From: Lunularia cruciata
Lineage: Eukaryota > Streptophyta > Marchantiopsida > Lunulariales > Lunulariaceae
Direction: 5' to 3'
Length of the DNA: 64,000 bases
Assembly: GCA_948567375.1 (NCBI GenBank)
Contig: OX419760.1
Location: 26,536,001 to 26,600,000 of the forward strand
Of the stretch, positions 25,419-37,022 are shown in pieces (the stretch's first letter is position 1; the number at the start of each line of letters is the position of its first letter). A model generated the notes under the pieces. It saw only the letters and a program-made list of their open reading frames with translations, searched no databases and was not told the DNA's origin. A program made the position numbers and the translations under genes.

Positions 25419-28400
25419 ATGGCTCTTTTCGGTCTGGCCAATTGTCATGGTTTGCACGTGTTTGCTCGTTGTTCGAGGATACTCGGAGGGGGTAACGAAG
25501 GGGAGGCTCTATTATCGTCTTCACAAATGCAAAGTCTGTCTGGTCCGCGTTTCATCCGGATTTCGAAGCGAGCTAGATGTGATGTACTAGTAACTCGAGT
25601 GTCCATACGGCGCTGTGCATTTTTGCCCTCTCGAAGAGTCTGCTTTAGTGGTGTTAGAGGAGAAAAGTTCTGTGTAAAAAGTTCAAAATTAGGCCCCTTT
25701 GCGGGCGGGAGACAGGTCCGAGGACCATCTTCTAGTAAAAATGATTCGTCGATTACTTCCAGTTCTTCTGAATATGAAGGTGAAAGTGCTGACAACCTTC
25801 CGCAGTCGGAGTACGAAGATGCACTCTCTAGTCTGGAGTCAGAGAAAAATGAGGTAAAAGGAGAACCGGGACTCTCAGCTCCCGAAGATGTATTGATGGG
25901 GGATCAATTACAATTGGCGGAGACAGATATCGAATTTGCAAAGGGGCCTCTTGATGGAGTAAAGAAATTAGCTGGCTCAATTATTCGGGTTCTTAGTGGA
26001 GCGTCTCTGAAAGAAAATTCTAGCACTGACCTGAAGGAGAAGAGGAGGGAGCTACTACCGCCACCATACCGCCTGCTTGATGGAACTGATCCTTCTCCAG
26101 TTGCTCCATGGAGGAAAAAGTTTGCAGATACTTGGCGGAGGGCCGAATCAGACTTCATGGCTGTAAGTGCCGTTCATGTCCTCGATGAACCGAATGCTAC
26201 TTTTTGGCACTGAAATAAGAATCAACTTTGTCACCAGTTGGGTGGTAGTTGCTGTTGGGACAGGATGTTGAGGACTTCCATAATACTGATGGCAAATTGA
26301 TTTCATGTTGTATCCAGTAGAGAGGGACAGAACTGAGCGTTAACGCTATTTTGCTGAAGTTTCTCGTGTAATAATAAGAGAAGTCACTATTTCGTTACCT
26401 AGAAGTTCGTTGGTTGTAAACCAGGATTTAACTTTGTTGGTTGTTTCAAAAATGAACAGTTCTCCAGGCAATTAGGAAAGTACGTCTTTATCACGACTGG
26501 AACGGGAGCCATTCTGGCAACAGGTTTTGAATTGACAGGTGCGTATTAACAAACCTCAAAGCTTTTTGATAAGTTAAAGTAAAAGTAAATCATATCAACG
26601 TACCACTAGTTTCTAATCTTCTCATCGTCTTTTTGTGATGAAATAAATGAAGTGTCGAACCTTTAAGAATCAGACGTCTCTATTGTCAAATGTGAAATTA
26701 ATACATGTATTACGGCGGGGGTTCGTGTATCCATCACAATCTTAATGTGCTGTACCCAGTCATGTCTACCTTCACAACATATGGCCATACACAATTTCAA
26801 AACAGCAGTGATACGTCGTCTATCTTTCAGTTCTTCAGTTTGCCGTGGAGCTCATGCTGTAGTCAAACGGCCATGCAGGTGGTAGTCCTCATGAGCAAGG
26901 GGTCCTGTGGTTTAGCTGGCTAGCTGGAGTTGTGGTTGGTTCCATGATTGGGGCTGGCCAGGTCCTGGAGAATCATGCGAAGGCTGGACGTCGGACTGTT
27001 GTGATTACTGGAAGGTTTGCATCTTGAGTGCTGCATGTGCTAATTTCGTCGAATGAGAACATGAATCTCTTCACTCCCGTTTTCCAATAGGACTTTCTGA
27101 CTTGGAGTTCCCTTGCAGTACTCGGGGCCTGGGTAAAGCTCTTGCCCGGGAGTTTCTGCGACATGGAGACAACGTGGTCGTCACGTCTCGCAGGTACTAC
27201 GGAGACAAGTTATCACAATTTGCTTGAGGACGCAATTCTCTGCTGTGGAAAGTGGCTCTAAAGATTATCCCTATGCATAGATAATCTTGCAAAGTTCACA
27301 AATTAATAGCATTCATTGTTCGTCCATTTGCATGGTAGGTATTTCAGTCAACATTTCTGCATTACTTGACGAGGTTCTGACAGTGACCGTCAAATTTGTT
27401 TGTGAACCTTGACAGTGCTGATGCTGTCAACAGCACTGTGGAAGAACTCCGTGCCGAGATAGAAGAGCAAAGTGGCACATTGTCGACACAGGAAGCTCAA
27501 ATGGAGTTGTTTGGTCTGCCTAGGCTTGAAAGACCCGATCCTAGGGTTATAGGAATACCCTGCGACGTATCAAAAAGCGAAGATGTGAAAGCATTGGCAG
27601 AGTTTGCCGTGAAAGAATTCGGTGAAGTCGACATCTGGGTGAGTTAACATAATTTGAAAACGGAATTCAGAGGAGGAAAGGTCATGCAAAGGGAATTGCA
27701 CAAAGCTATCCCTGTCTAGTCCACGTGCAGCCAGGTGATCATAAAGGTTAGAATTGCATCAGAATTTGCGAGCGCTTCTAAACTCAAAGATTTGGTCAGA
27801 ATGCAATTTTAACACAGTTTTGGTGTTACGCAGATTAATAATGCCGGCGTAAACAAGGGGTTCAGACCGTTACTGGAGTTTTCAGGCGAGGAATTAGAGC
27901 AGGTGCAGATGACTAGCCTGTTGTCGGTTGTTCACTCTGCTCGTCAGCAGGGTAGTTAAACTGGAGAATTGAATGTCTATGTCTAGAACTCGTTTCTGAA
28001 TAGTTCATGTTGGTGCAGATTGTGTCTACGAATATGCTGGGATCTATGATTTGCACCAGGGAAGCTATCAAGTTGATGAAAAGCCAACCAAAAGGAGGTC
28101 ATGTTTTCAATATGGATGGAGCTGGGTCAGGAGGTTCGAGCACGCCCTTAACCGCAGCGTGAGTGCTTCCGGCTTCTCTTTCTCTTCCATCTGATGCCAC
28201 CTTCACAGGCATAAATATGATGTATAAGGTGCCCTCTAACGCACGTGCAAGTTTGTTGTTATTACTCATGATCAAGATGAAACTCTGCCTTGATTTATTG
28301 CTCGCTGAAGCACCGGAATATCGTAACAGATTGTTGATATTGTTACAGATATGGAGCAACCAAATGTGGTTTGAGGCAGCTGAATTCATCCCTGCTGAAA

Positions 28401-29476
28401 GAGAACAAAGGGTCTCGTGTAGGTCTACATACTGCTTCACCGGGAATGGTGCTTACTGACTTGCTTCTAAGGTACGAATGACGAAGTTCTTAATTAATGG
28501 TATCAAAGGTTTCTGTTTCCCGACCTCGGGACTTGCCTGAACGAGAAGTATTTTACAATGCTGTAAAGAGACGTCTCTAATTGCAATTTCAAGTTTTTGG
28601 GCAACCCTTCCCAGATTTTCCTGATTTTGGACGTGTTAGTCAAGTGTCGATCTCAGGGGTTTATATTGCAGGGTGCATATTTCTGTTGATGTTAACTACG
28701 CATGGATCCTTATAGTGACATTTCTCTTGAACGTCATTGAACATTTCTCTTGAAAGCGTTTGTTTGTATGGCTTCTATTTAAACGTTGCAAATTCGACAT
28801 CGAGGAAGGGGCCTATTACACCTTTCTTGCAAAAAATCTGAGGGCTCTTTCTCATCTGTTGTACGTGCAGTGGCGCTTCTCTGCAAAACAAGAAGATGTT
28901 TAACTTTATTTGTGAGCAACCTGAGACTGTTGCCAGAGCATTGGTGCCAAATATGCGTCTCGTGAACGGCACAGGCAAGGCCGTCAACTATCTCACTCCA
29001 ACACGTATCGTTTTGGCGATTGTAACTGCCTGGATTCGACGTGGACGCTGGTTTGATGAAGAGGTAAGCGCTACGTGAAAATTTAAATTTATATTCCTTG
29101 AAAGGACAAACTAATGAGCTCGAAGGGATGAGAGATTTTAGCTTTTGGCTATTTCTCAAAACACGTTACTATGAGCACTCTCTTGAAATTTAGATATTTT
29201 AAGAAACTACTTCAATGCTTTTGTGCATGTCCTTCCTATCATCGTTTGAGCCCTGATATGAAGAGGGTCCATGGTGGGATCTCGCAGGGAAGAGCAGTGT
29301 ATGCAGCAGAAGCTGAAAGGCTTCGGATGTGGGCTGAAGGCCGTGAGAGGTCATCAGTGACTGCGGCCATGGAACTCGTGCCAAGCGGCACATGGGTTTC
29401 TCTGTTCTCTTCCTCATTGATATGTGCCTACATCATCTTTACAAGCGCTGCCAATGCAAACATGCCAGGAACATAA
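25419..29476 (+). CDS. NYC1: Chlorophyll b reductase NYC1 (short-chain dehydrogenase), ten exons
   Basis: NYC1 reduces chlorophyll b to 7-hydroxymethyl chlorophyll a in the thylakoid membrane, the first step of chlorophyll b and LHCII breakdown. Exons inferred: 25419-26162, 26460-26538, 26879-27014, 27119-27193, 27416-27638, 27834-27902, 28019-28158, 28349-28471, 28871-29063 and 29288-29476. All introns are GT-AG and phases join exactly, giving 657 codons (656 aa). Exon 1 encodes a transit peptide and a Ser/Glu-rich linker. Exons 2-3 give two membrane segments (YVFITTGTGAILATGF; VLWFSWLAGVVVGSMIG). The SDR domain follows: cofactor motif TGSTRGLGKALAREF across exons 3-4, CDVSKSEDV, INNAGVNKGFRPLLEF, NMDGAGSGGSS, the catalytic YGATK at the start of exon 8, and HTASPGMVLTDLLL. 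TPTRIVLAIVTAWIRRGRWF and a third membrane segment (WVSLFSSSLICAYIIF) complete the family order, ending in PGT. The start lies in GAGAAATGGCT. Nothing appears broken. Confidence 0.95.
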
Positions 29477-31726
29477 TTAGCCGAATGCTTGAGGTAGCTG
29501 GAAGTGCTTCAAGGAGCATACTGAACTCGAAGGTCTAGCTTACACATGAATTAAATTTAGTTGTGAAGGAACTCTCTGAAGTTGGTTCGATTGAACATAA
29601 ATTGGACTTCATTGGAAATCGTTACAAAGAGCAAGGAGTATATCTTGAGACCTCATCAACTCACGGGGGGACATACGAAGTAGGAGCATGCATTCAATTT
29701 GAGGACGTTATGTCCATTTACCATTCTTTAGCAACGTGTATCAGGACAAGATTTTGTACAGGCCAGTGGTCGCAATTATTGGAACATGGACACTGATAAT
29801 CTAGAGATGCTCTACATAGACTTGCTGCCACTTTTACTTATATTAGCGCCTCTCAGAAACACTAAATGCGCCTTAATTATTCGGTTGTCAAGTTTCCACT
29901 GTTTAATTTAAACTATATATTGTATATAAGTTGCTTAAATATCTTCTTTGTACTCTCTCGTTGTCATTTCCGCATTCTTAACGCTTTTTTAGTCCTTTTT
30001 CTTGCGTGTCGTCAAATAAGGAGGTTGGATAGCGAAGCTGCGCTTGTTAAGAGTGACTGCAAATGTTCAGAAGTTGACCTCATATCCTCTTCAAATATCC
30101 TGTTCTTCAGTGATGGTTCATGAATTCCTCGTCAGTTGTCTTTAAGATCAGTCTTTAGAGAGATTGTATCGAGGGTTCAAATTGCATCTAAAGTACACCG
30201 AGTCCTTCAACAAGATCTTGTCTTGAGACTGTTGGCAAAGGACCAGGATATGTAACGAGAGGAAACGAGTGTAAAGCAGCTGTAGAGTCAGAAATGCTAC
30301 CCTTGTGTTAAGACATTTAAATTGCAGGAGAAAACAGAAAACTGGAGGCGTGATGAAGGCAATGCATTAGTTACAGGAACATACCTTTTGATTGCCTGCA
30401 TTGTCGAAGATCATTGTGGAATGCTACGTCGTTATGGAAGGATATTGAATAAATGAGCGTACTTGAAGCTGTTATGGCTGGAAATTTTAAGCGGTGAACA
30501 ACCGTCAAGAAAGTTCTGGAATCATAGTAGTGAGAAGGATCGTAGCGTTTTGCACGCACATAGCAGGTAGAAGACCCTGTCCAGAACGAGGATACGGGCT
30601 TGTAGAAGAGGAGACTCGTTCTGGACTCAAGGAGCGAGAAATCAAGCAGTTCTGCGTATGATCGACACCTATCCAACCAGCCGAGTCAGGGGTAGAAATG
30701 ATTGTTCTCTGCTCCAAATATGCTCACCGTAGAACTTCTTTCTTTCCATCAAGAGTGGGAAAGGTGTATGTGGCTGGGAATTCCCACACCAGTCGAAGCT
30801 GATGCTGACTGCCTGTCCACGGGCAGTCAGCTCTCCAAAACAAAGGTGAGGAGACTTTTCATTGGCAGTGTGCAGTCTAGCTCGTTTCTAGCTTCGATCG
30901 GGTGACCATAGGCATCCTCATCAAGTTTATCCCCCTATCAAAAGGTTATTTCAGACCTCAGTCCGTTGAGAGAAAATTGTCGTGTGCAAGCCCAAATCGA
31001 AAACGCATATCCTTATTCACTGAATGGTTCGGAGAGTCCTTAAAACGGCGTCTCTTCGCTTTCTAGCAACCTCCAAGATTAGCTAGTGCAGCCTCCTCAA
31101 ACGCACGCGCCACGAAATATTGCAGTGTCATGAATGAATAAGAAAGATATGACAAGGAGGAGAAGGCCTGGATAGAAACTGATTCAGAACTCAGATTGAA
31201 TTACTGTCACGCGTTTTGGTTTTACTATATCTATCTTCCAAAATCTGTAAAATAATCATACATTACACCTTATTTGCTTTATAACTTACAATGAGACAGA
31301 TTTATGGGAAATTTTATTTAAAACCGAGGATACACAAGTATCCGAAGTGAAGCTGAATATTAGCTGAATTATGCGAATATTCATTCTGTATGAAGTTCTT
31401 TCCGCACTAACACTCTTAACTTGCTCCGTACGGGCCATAAAACCTAGAAAACTAGAAATGGTTAAGTAACGATATGCAATATTCTAGCTATTTAAACTAT
31501 GGTACCCTTATATCACTATATTATCATGGCTATAAAGAAAAACTAGAATTGACCTTGTCATATTTCAAATGATTAAAAAATATATCTAGATATTATAAAT
31601 ATCATCAAGAAAAGAGCTTATTATTGCACCAAAGAAATAAACGACGGGTATAAGGTGATTCCACATAAGATTTACACAAGGCTCGGTACATATTATAGAG
31701 AAATGCTATCTGATCATATATTAATC
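29477..31726. other. 3' flank of NYC1 and AT-rich spacer
   Basis: The first part is presumably the NYC1 3' untranslated region. Further on there are only short open frames without motifs, and the sequence becomes strongly AT-rich before the non-LTR element. I see no repeat array or RNA gene here. Confidence 0.5.
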
Positions 31727-34700
31727 AGAGAAAAAAGGCGACCGCGTAGGAAAAATGAAGGATGGGAAGACCCCATCAAGCCGTACAAGGGAGAGACAAA
31801 AAAGGTAACATGGGGCTAAGCCCCAATAGAGTCTCTATGAGAAATCTGCCCTACCGCACCTAAGATATCCGAGCTATGCAAGTCGTATGGTCTACACACA
31901 ACTGGAGCATCCGAAGAAACATCACCTAATGTGATTGCTCTCCTATGGATTGCACCAGCCATTGCCCTCTGTAGAGCAATGGACACACGCTGTCTAAAGT
32001 AAGCTACAAAGTATAAGAGTGAGAGTGGTACCCCCTGGCGCCTAACATGATAAGCTCTCGCGCACTCCCTGACAAATGTGTCAAATGCCATGTCCATCGC
32101 TCCATATAACTCCAAGGCTAGAGGAACAAAGAGGTGACCTCGCTGCATGCCCCTATACTTGGAGACCTTGCGACCTGTTGTTGCACTCGCCGCCCATCCA
32201 GGGGGATGGGTAATCACTCCCTCCAAAACTGTATCTTGCGTAGGGTCCGTGACCACGACATCCGCTACTGTCACCTGATCATCTCGGACCAAGTATAAGT
32301 CTGCCCTGACACGTGTCGTCTGCAACGCATACGAACGCTCCCTCCAAGCCAAGTATCCACTCTCTCGTGCCATAGCAAACACTATGTCTCTAATGGCATC
32401 ATGGGTAGCTATCCTCTGTCCTCCAAAAGGACACCGTGTCATGTGGACCACCGCTGCATCTAGTGTAGAACCACACTCACAAGTGAGTAGTGAAGATGCA
32501 GATGGGTGGACCAAACCTAGGCAAAACCTCATCGCTGTAGAGAAAGTAGCCGGTGCGAGTCGGAAAGCCCTAATGCATGGTCGAGCTAGGATCCACGAGC
32601 TTGCACCCTTGCCGGAGCAAGAGCGTAGACGTGCTCTAGTAGCATGAGGAATGGACGAGTCAACTAAGAGAGAATGTAGCGTATGCTCACACTGTTGCTC
32701 CATCAAGGAAGACTGTAGACCTCTAGTCCAATCTGACGATAGTGAAGCAAATGGTGGAAAACCCTCTCGTGCTCGTGGGGATAGACTATCTCTCGTCTGC
32801 CGCAATAACACCTAGAGAGAAAAGGATCCTCCCTCCACCTCTGTCACATAAGTCTCCAAAACCGGCCTATCAGCAACCACAAAACGAGAGGCAAGTGGGG
32901 GTGCCGAGAGAGCCCAACTACCCAAAAATGCTATAGGTGCCATCTCCTCCATAGAAAGCAAGCCAACCCCACCACATGAGATTGGTAGAGCCGTCTGTCT
33001 ACGTGCCAAATCCCTTGTCACACACTCAAAAGTCCTTGGTCCAATAATATCACCAAAGACTCCCATAATCCTACTATCAAATGCTCTCAAACGTGATAGG
33101 AAGGACGGTGAGGGTGGAACTGTACGGATGAGGTAGGATGGTCGACGAGCAATACCGGAAGAGAGTATACCAAATGCCACCTACGGATCTCCTAGTAATG
33201 GAAGGTCATCTACATGGAGAACATCCTCTGCAAGGGCAGCGTCCAAGAAGCGTGTGACAAAATCCTCCGATCCTACTGGCACTCCAAGAACACGAAGTCC
33301 ATCTGTGGATGTGATACACCCCTCTGGAAGCTCAAGGTGGGGAGGGATACCTAAAGGGGACCATGCCTTACACTTTGACACCTTGACTCTCAAGCCTACT
33401 AGATGTAGCTTGGTAGTCAAGTAGTCAAAGGCCTGCCTAATCTGATCTACATGGCCTACAATATGTGTATCATCTGCCAAGGAGGGAACTACACAACCTG
33501 GCATGGCCAAAGTAGTAAACAGGAGAGCTCTAAAGTGAGCCATGGCAAATAAGGGTCCCCCCAAAGGACCTCCCTGACGTGTACCAACAGCTGACTCCAA
33601 GACGGTGACTCCCTCCTGTGAACCACCATGCTGGTAGTAAAGGGAAGCAAGAGAGCCATAAAAAGACCGCACAAAAGGAATGAGACTCGCCAAGGATCCA
33701 CCAGCCTCCCTAAGCTCTCTAAAGATGGATGCACTCGAGACGCTATTAAAAGTGTTCTCAACATCCACCTGTAGGACGACCCACTCCGGATGGATATCTA
33801 GGAGTGCTCTAATGCCTAGAGATATAGCCTCACATCCTCCGGGTGTAGCTACTCCAAACTGATGTAGACTAAGGTGCTGTCAAAAGTGAGAACGATGCTG
33901 AAGGACAATGGTACGACTGACCAAACGCAAAAAGATCTCTCCAATAGCAATCGGTCTAATGCCTCTCGTGTCCTATCGATCGTGAGAAGTCGACTAGCAC
34001 CTAAGACCCAACTAACAAACATAGGAATGTCTCCTCTCGCTACTGCTGCAGCCACCTGAAACAACTCGGTAAAACCACTAGAAGGATCATCTGCCTGGAA
34101 GCAATCTCTAAGGTGCTCATAAACCATCCCTGACAAGCCTCCTGAGGAAAGGCAAGGGGCAGTGCACAATGCTTGTGCAAATAGCAACCTATCAAGACAT
34201 AAAGGCTGCCCAGGCTGATAATCTAAGACCTCTAGTGGTAGTCCCTCTACTGCTATAGGATGCAATGAGCGTAGGGAAGAGATGGTCTCATCAGTAGGAC
34301 TCGCTATAGACAAAGGGTGTAGCGCTCGTGCTGCTCTACTAAACTCTCCCGCCTGACCCAATGTCCTACATCGTCGTAATCGAGTGGAATCTATAGTATC
34401 CTATGGCGATGCCTGTCTCCTAAATCATGTAGCCCTAACAGACTCCTCCTGAAAGGCTGCCCAATCCCCCGCTCGGAATCGATGAAATCTAGCCGCCACC
34501 TCTCTATGCCCCGCATGTCCCCCTCTAGCATAACAAAGACACCATCGAGGGAGTAGGAGGAATAGGAACCACGCTAACTCGTCCAAGGGATCACGTGCCA
34601 AACGATCCAGTGGTAGGCGAAAAACCTGTCTAGCCTCATCATGGAGTGTGCGGGGTAGCCTATGGAATAGACGTGGACATGGAAAACTAGTCTCAAATAA

Positions 34701-35485
34701 CCCCAAAATGCAACCCACCTGAGAAGCTAACCACTCCCATGACTCGATCGGTATCCCTGGAACGATCAACGAAGGTATAGAAGAAGCGTGTGTAATCCCG
34801 AGTGTCACTGCTGTCGATGTGGTCGCTCGTCTCACGTGGGCATCCCAAGTGGTCCAATCACAGTCCTTGTGCATCCTTCCCACATGGGTCTTTACCCCTT
34901 GCGAGGTAAAGCGTCGGTGACACACCGGGCATGGTGTATCCCAACCCGCTCTAGGCGACCCCACATGGGAAGGTGTAGCCATGGCTAGCACAAGAATAGT
35001 GATAGTAACACATGATACTCCTCTCCATATCTCCCCATATCTGCAAAACCACAACCCCTCACATCCCAACTCACATAAGAAAACAATCTCTCCAAACCCT
35101 AAAATCTATAAACTCTCATAACTTTCAATTTCCATCTCCAAAATTTTCAAATTAAATTCCCATGGAACTTAATCATGAAAACCCAGAGATTAAAAATGAA
35201 AATTCACAACCCATCACTCTCAATGTATAATGATCACTCTCAACCCTAAAAAAGCTAAAAAACTTCATAACTTTCTACTCCATTCTCCATAGTCTTCAAT
35301 CTAGGTGCCAATGGAACTGAAATTGAAAACGAAGAGAATCGACTATTCACTCGAAGGCTACATGCTAGAGAGCACTCAGAATGTATCAAAATTGTCTCAC
35401 GTCTCTCCCTTTCCTCTCCCATCTCCACACTCTCCCGCAGCTCCAAACTCCAAACACCAAGTGAAGTGAAAAAAGTAATTAAAAC
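31727..35485 (-). mobile_element. Non-LTR retrotransposon with restriction-like endonuclease (R2/NeSL-like architecture)
   Basis: The element runs right to left. A leader of about 500 bp is followed by an ORF with an N-terminal C2H2 finger, reverse transcriptase, a CCHC-type knuckle and a restriction-like endonuclease. A short 3' untranslated region ends in GCGGTCGCC plus a T run. No apurinic endonuclease domain precedes the RT. The 3' terminus is shared by the truncated copies at 118, 733 and 36242. TATATTAATC occurs just outside both proposed ends (31717-31726 and 35486-35495) and could be the target-site duplication, so the right limit depends on that tentative match. Such elements use target-primed reverse transcription, often at fairly specific sites. 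Confidence 0.78.
31816..34982 (-). pseudogene. Retrotransposon ORF: C2H2 finger, RT, CCHC knuckle, REL endonuclease (disrupted)
   Basis: Reading starts at ATG 34982 (the frame is open back to 35069). CPVCHRRF..QGVKTHVGRMH at 34931-34869 is a C2H2 finger. A TGA at 34427-34425 interrupts the linker. Near 33870 the frame shifts and continues as GVATPGGCEAISLGIRALL, then LQVDVENTFNSVS, GTRQGGPLGGPLF and SLADDTHI (ADD at 33477-33469), the RT core. TAG codons at 33183-33181 and 32814-32812 interrupt the frame. The C-terminal part has GKGASSWILARP, LGLVHP, a knuckle with C111, C113, H123 and C127 (numbered from 32811), THDAIRD, and then RADLYLVRDDQ...VADVVVTDP. The two aspartates of that last segment fit the PD-(D/E)xK nuclease pattern, with Ala in place of Pro. 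Only one frameshift and three or more stops separate this from an intact frame, so the insertion is not very ancient. Confidence 0.8.
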
Positions 35486-35499
35486 TATATTAATCTAGT

Positions 35500-35550
35500 C
35501 TCATCCTTTGCATATCAACACAGGCGATGTGTTGATATGTATAGGATGAG
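35500..35550. repeat. Near-perfect hairpin beside the non-LTR element
   Basis: CATATCAACACA (35511-35522) and TGTGTTGATATG (35528-35539) are exact inverted repeats around GGCGA. The arms extend outward to CTCATCC and GGATGAG with a short asymmetric gap. The hairpin lies within 20 bp of the proposed upstream end of the non-LTR element. It could mark the target site or be an unrelated small foldback. Confidence 0.7.
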
Positions 35551-36206
35551 AGTATGGGTGCATTCATAAGGGGGTCAATGAAATGGGTGCAGAGTACCCC
35601 ATAATATCCCCTAATTAAATTACCCCTTATGGGTGCGGACGTGGGTACTCACTAAGCTTTACGGGAGCTGGTCCATAGCTGTAGAATTTTATGAGGAGTG
35701 AAAAGGTGACGCGTAGAAGTTTACGTGTGGTTACGGGGCCTTTCCAAAAGAATTAATAGCATTAATTAATGAAGTGTATTTGAAATCAATGACATGGTGA
35801 TCTTGGCTCGTGGTGGGATTTGAACTCAATGACAGGTAGGATTTAAACTCAGGAGTTGAACTCGATGGCAGGTATTAATAGTGATTTGAGATGGGACGTG
35901 GGACAGTTTCTGCTTTGTGACACATTTAAATGGTGACTTTTTGACAATGCACCGGGTTTGATATGAAATTTTATCGGGGGTTAAGTGCAAAAAATTGAAA
36001 TTGAATTGAAAATAGAAAATTTGCCAAGTGACATATTAGAGTTGTGGTTTCTTGAGAGTTCACCGGGTTTGAGAAGAAGTATAGAGAAGAAAATTGGGAT
36101 GAGAAGGTTGTCACTGGATTTTAGTGAGAATATGGGATAAGATAATGGAAGGAGAGTGGTGAGAGTAGAGAGAGAGTTGCATCACAAAAACTCGCAAAAT
36201 GCCGCA
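35551..36206. other. Non-coding spacer
   Basis: No gene recognised. CATAAGGGG and CCCCTTATG form a small inverted pair at about 35570 and 35625, next to repeated GGGTGC words. This might be remnants of the terminus of a DNA transposon, but nothing confirms it. Confidence 0.4.
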
Positions 36207-36370
36207 CTTAACTACTTGCAATCTTCTTCAAAAATAGGAAAGGCGACCGTGTAGGAAAAACGAAGGTTGGGAAGACCCCATCAAGCTGTACAAGGGAGAG
36301 ACAAAAAAGGTAACATGGGGCTTCTCATGTTAACTTAACTTAACTACTTGCAATCTTCTTCAAATAGAAA
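36207..36370 (-). mobile_element. 5'-truncated tail of the non-LTR element with a target duplication of about 32 bp
   Basis: The insertion (about 36242-36337) consists of the element's 3' terminus only: GGCGACCGTGTAGG, the CATCAAGCTGTACAAGGGAG block and AAGGTAACATGGGG. The sequence running from CTTAACTACTTGC to CTTCTTCAAA and a following TAG.AAA is present directly before it (36207-36241) and directly after it (36338-36370). This is a clear, long target-site duplication. It shows mobilisation by target-primed reverse transcription and proves that the element's 3' end is the fixed end. Confidence 0.88.
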
Positions 36371-36496
36371 TAAAGAAATCAATCCACCTTAGAATCTGAC
36401 TTTCACAAGAAGAGAGTGTCGAGTGGATAGACGTTGAGGAGAGGGGGTTCTTGTGAGTTGAGTTTGCAATAATAGAGTGACAAAGACTACGCTGAT

Positions 36497-37022
36497 ATGG
36501 ATAGAATTTTAAAGTGGTGTAAATTTATCCATGGGTTTAGGTATTTGAAGGAAAGAGTTGCATCATCTTGTAGTTTAGAGTTTGTTATCAAGTCCTTTGG
36601 AGTGCTTGATCCTCTTGCTTTTAAACAATTAGTTAGAATGGACATGAAATCATTTAGTGTTTTAGTGGATTTGCTTAAGAAGCCCAACGTTTTTAGAAGT
36701 AGGGATTCAGGAAGAAATCCATGTATGGCTTCAAGTGGCATTAGTATTGGACCAATTTCGACCTAACTGGAGTGGAGCCTATGTAGTTTGAGGGATAAAT
36801 CTATGGAGTATTAGTGCTGGATCTACTACAAAATTTACTCATAGAGTAATCACTGCCATATTGTCCATACCAGCAAACCAAGTGCAATGGCAAAGGTTGG
36901 ATGAGAGGGGTGGAATTTCATATATGTTTGCTCAAAAAGGATTTGAAGGGTGTATGATGTTAGTAGATGGGACTTTTTTCCTTAGCTTAGAGGCTCAAAA
37001 TAGATGGAGAGATTTATTTTAG
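36497..37022 (+). pseudogene. Broken PIF/Harbinger transposase fragment
   Basis: The first open part (36497-36766) contains RMDMKSFSVLVDLL, the N-terminal helix region of Harbinger transposases. A frame change follows. From 36804 the reading gives WSISAGSTTKFTHRVITAIL, then GFEGCMMLVDGTFF, which holds the first catalytic aspartate in the VDGT context. The frame stops at about 37020, before the second aspartate, and no C-terminal half is seen. It differs from the transposase at 13854-14900 and belongs to another subfamily. No Myb-like partner gene is nearby. Confidence 0.75.
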
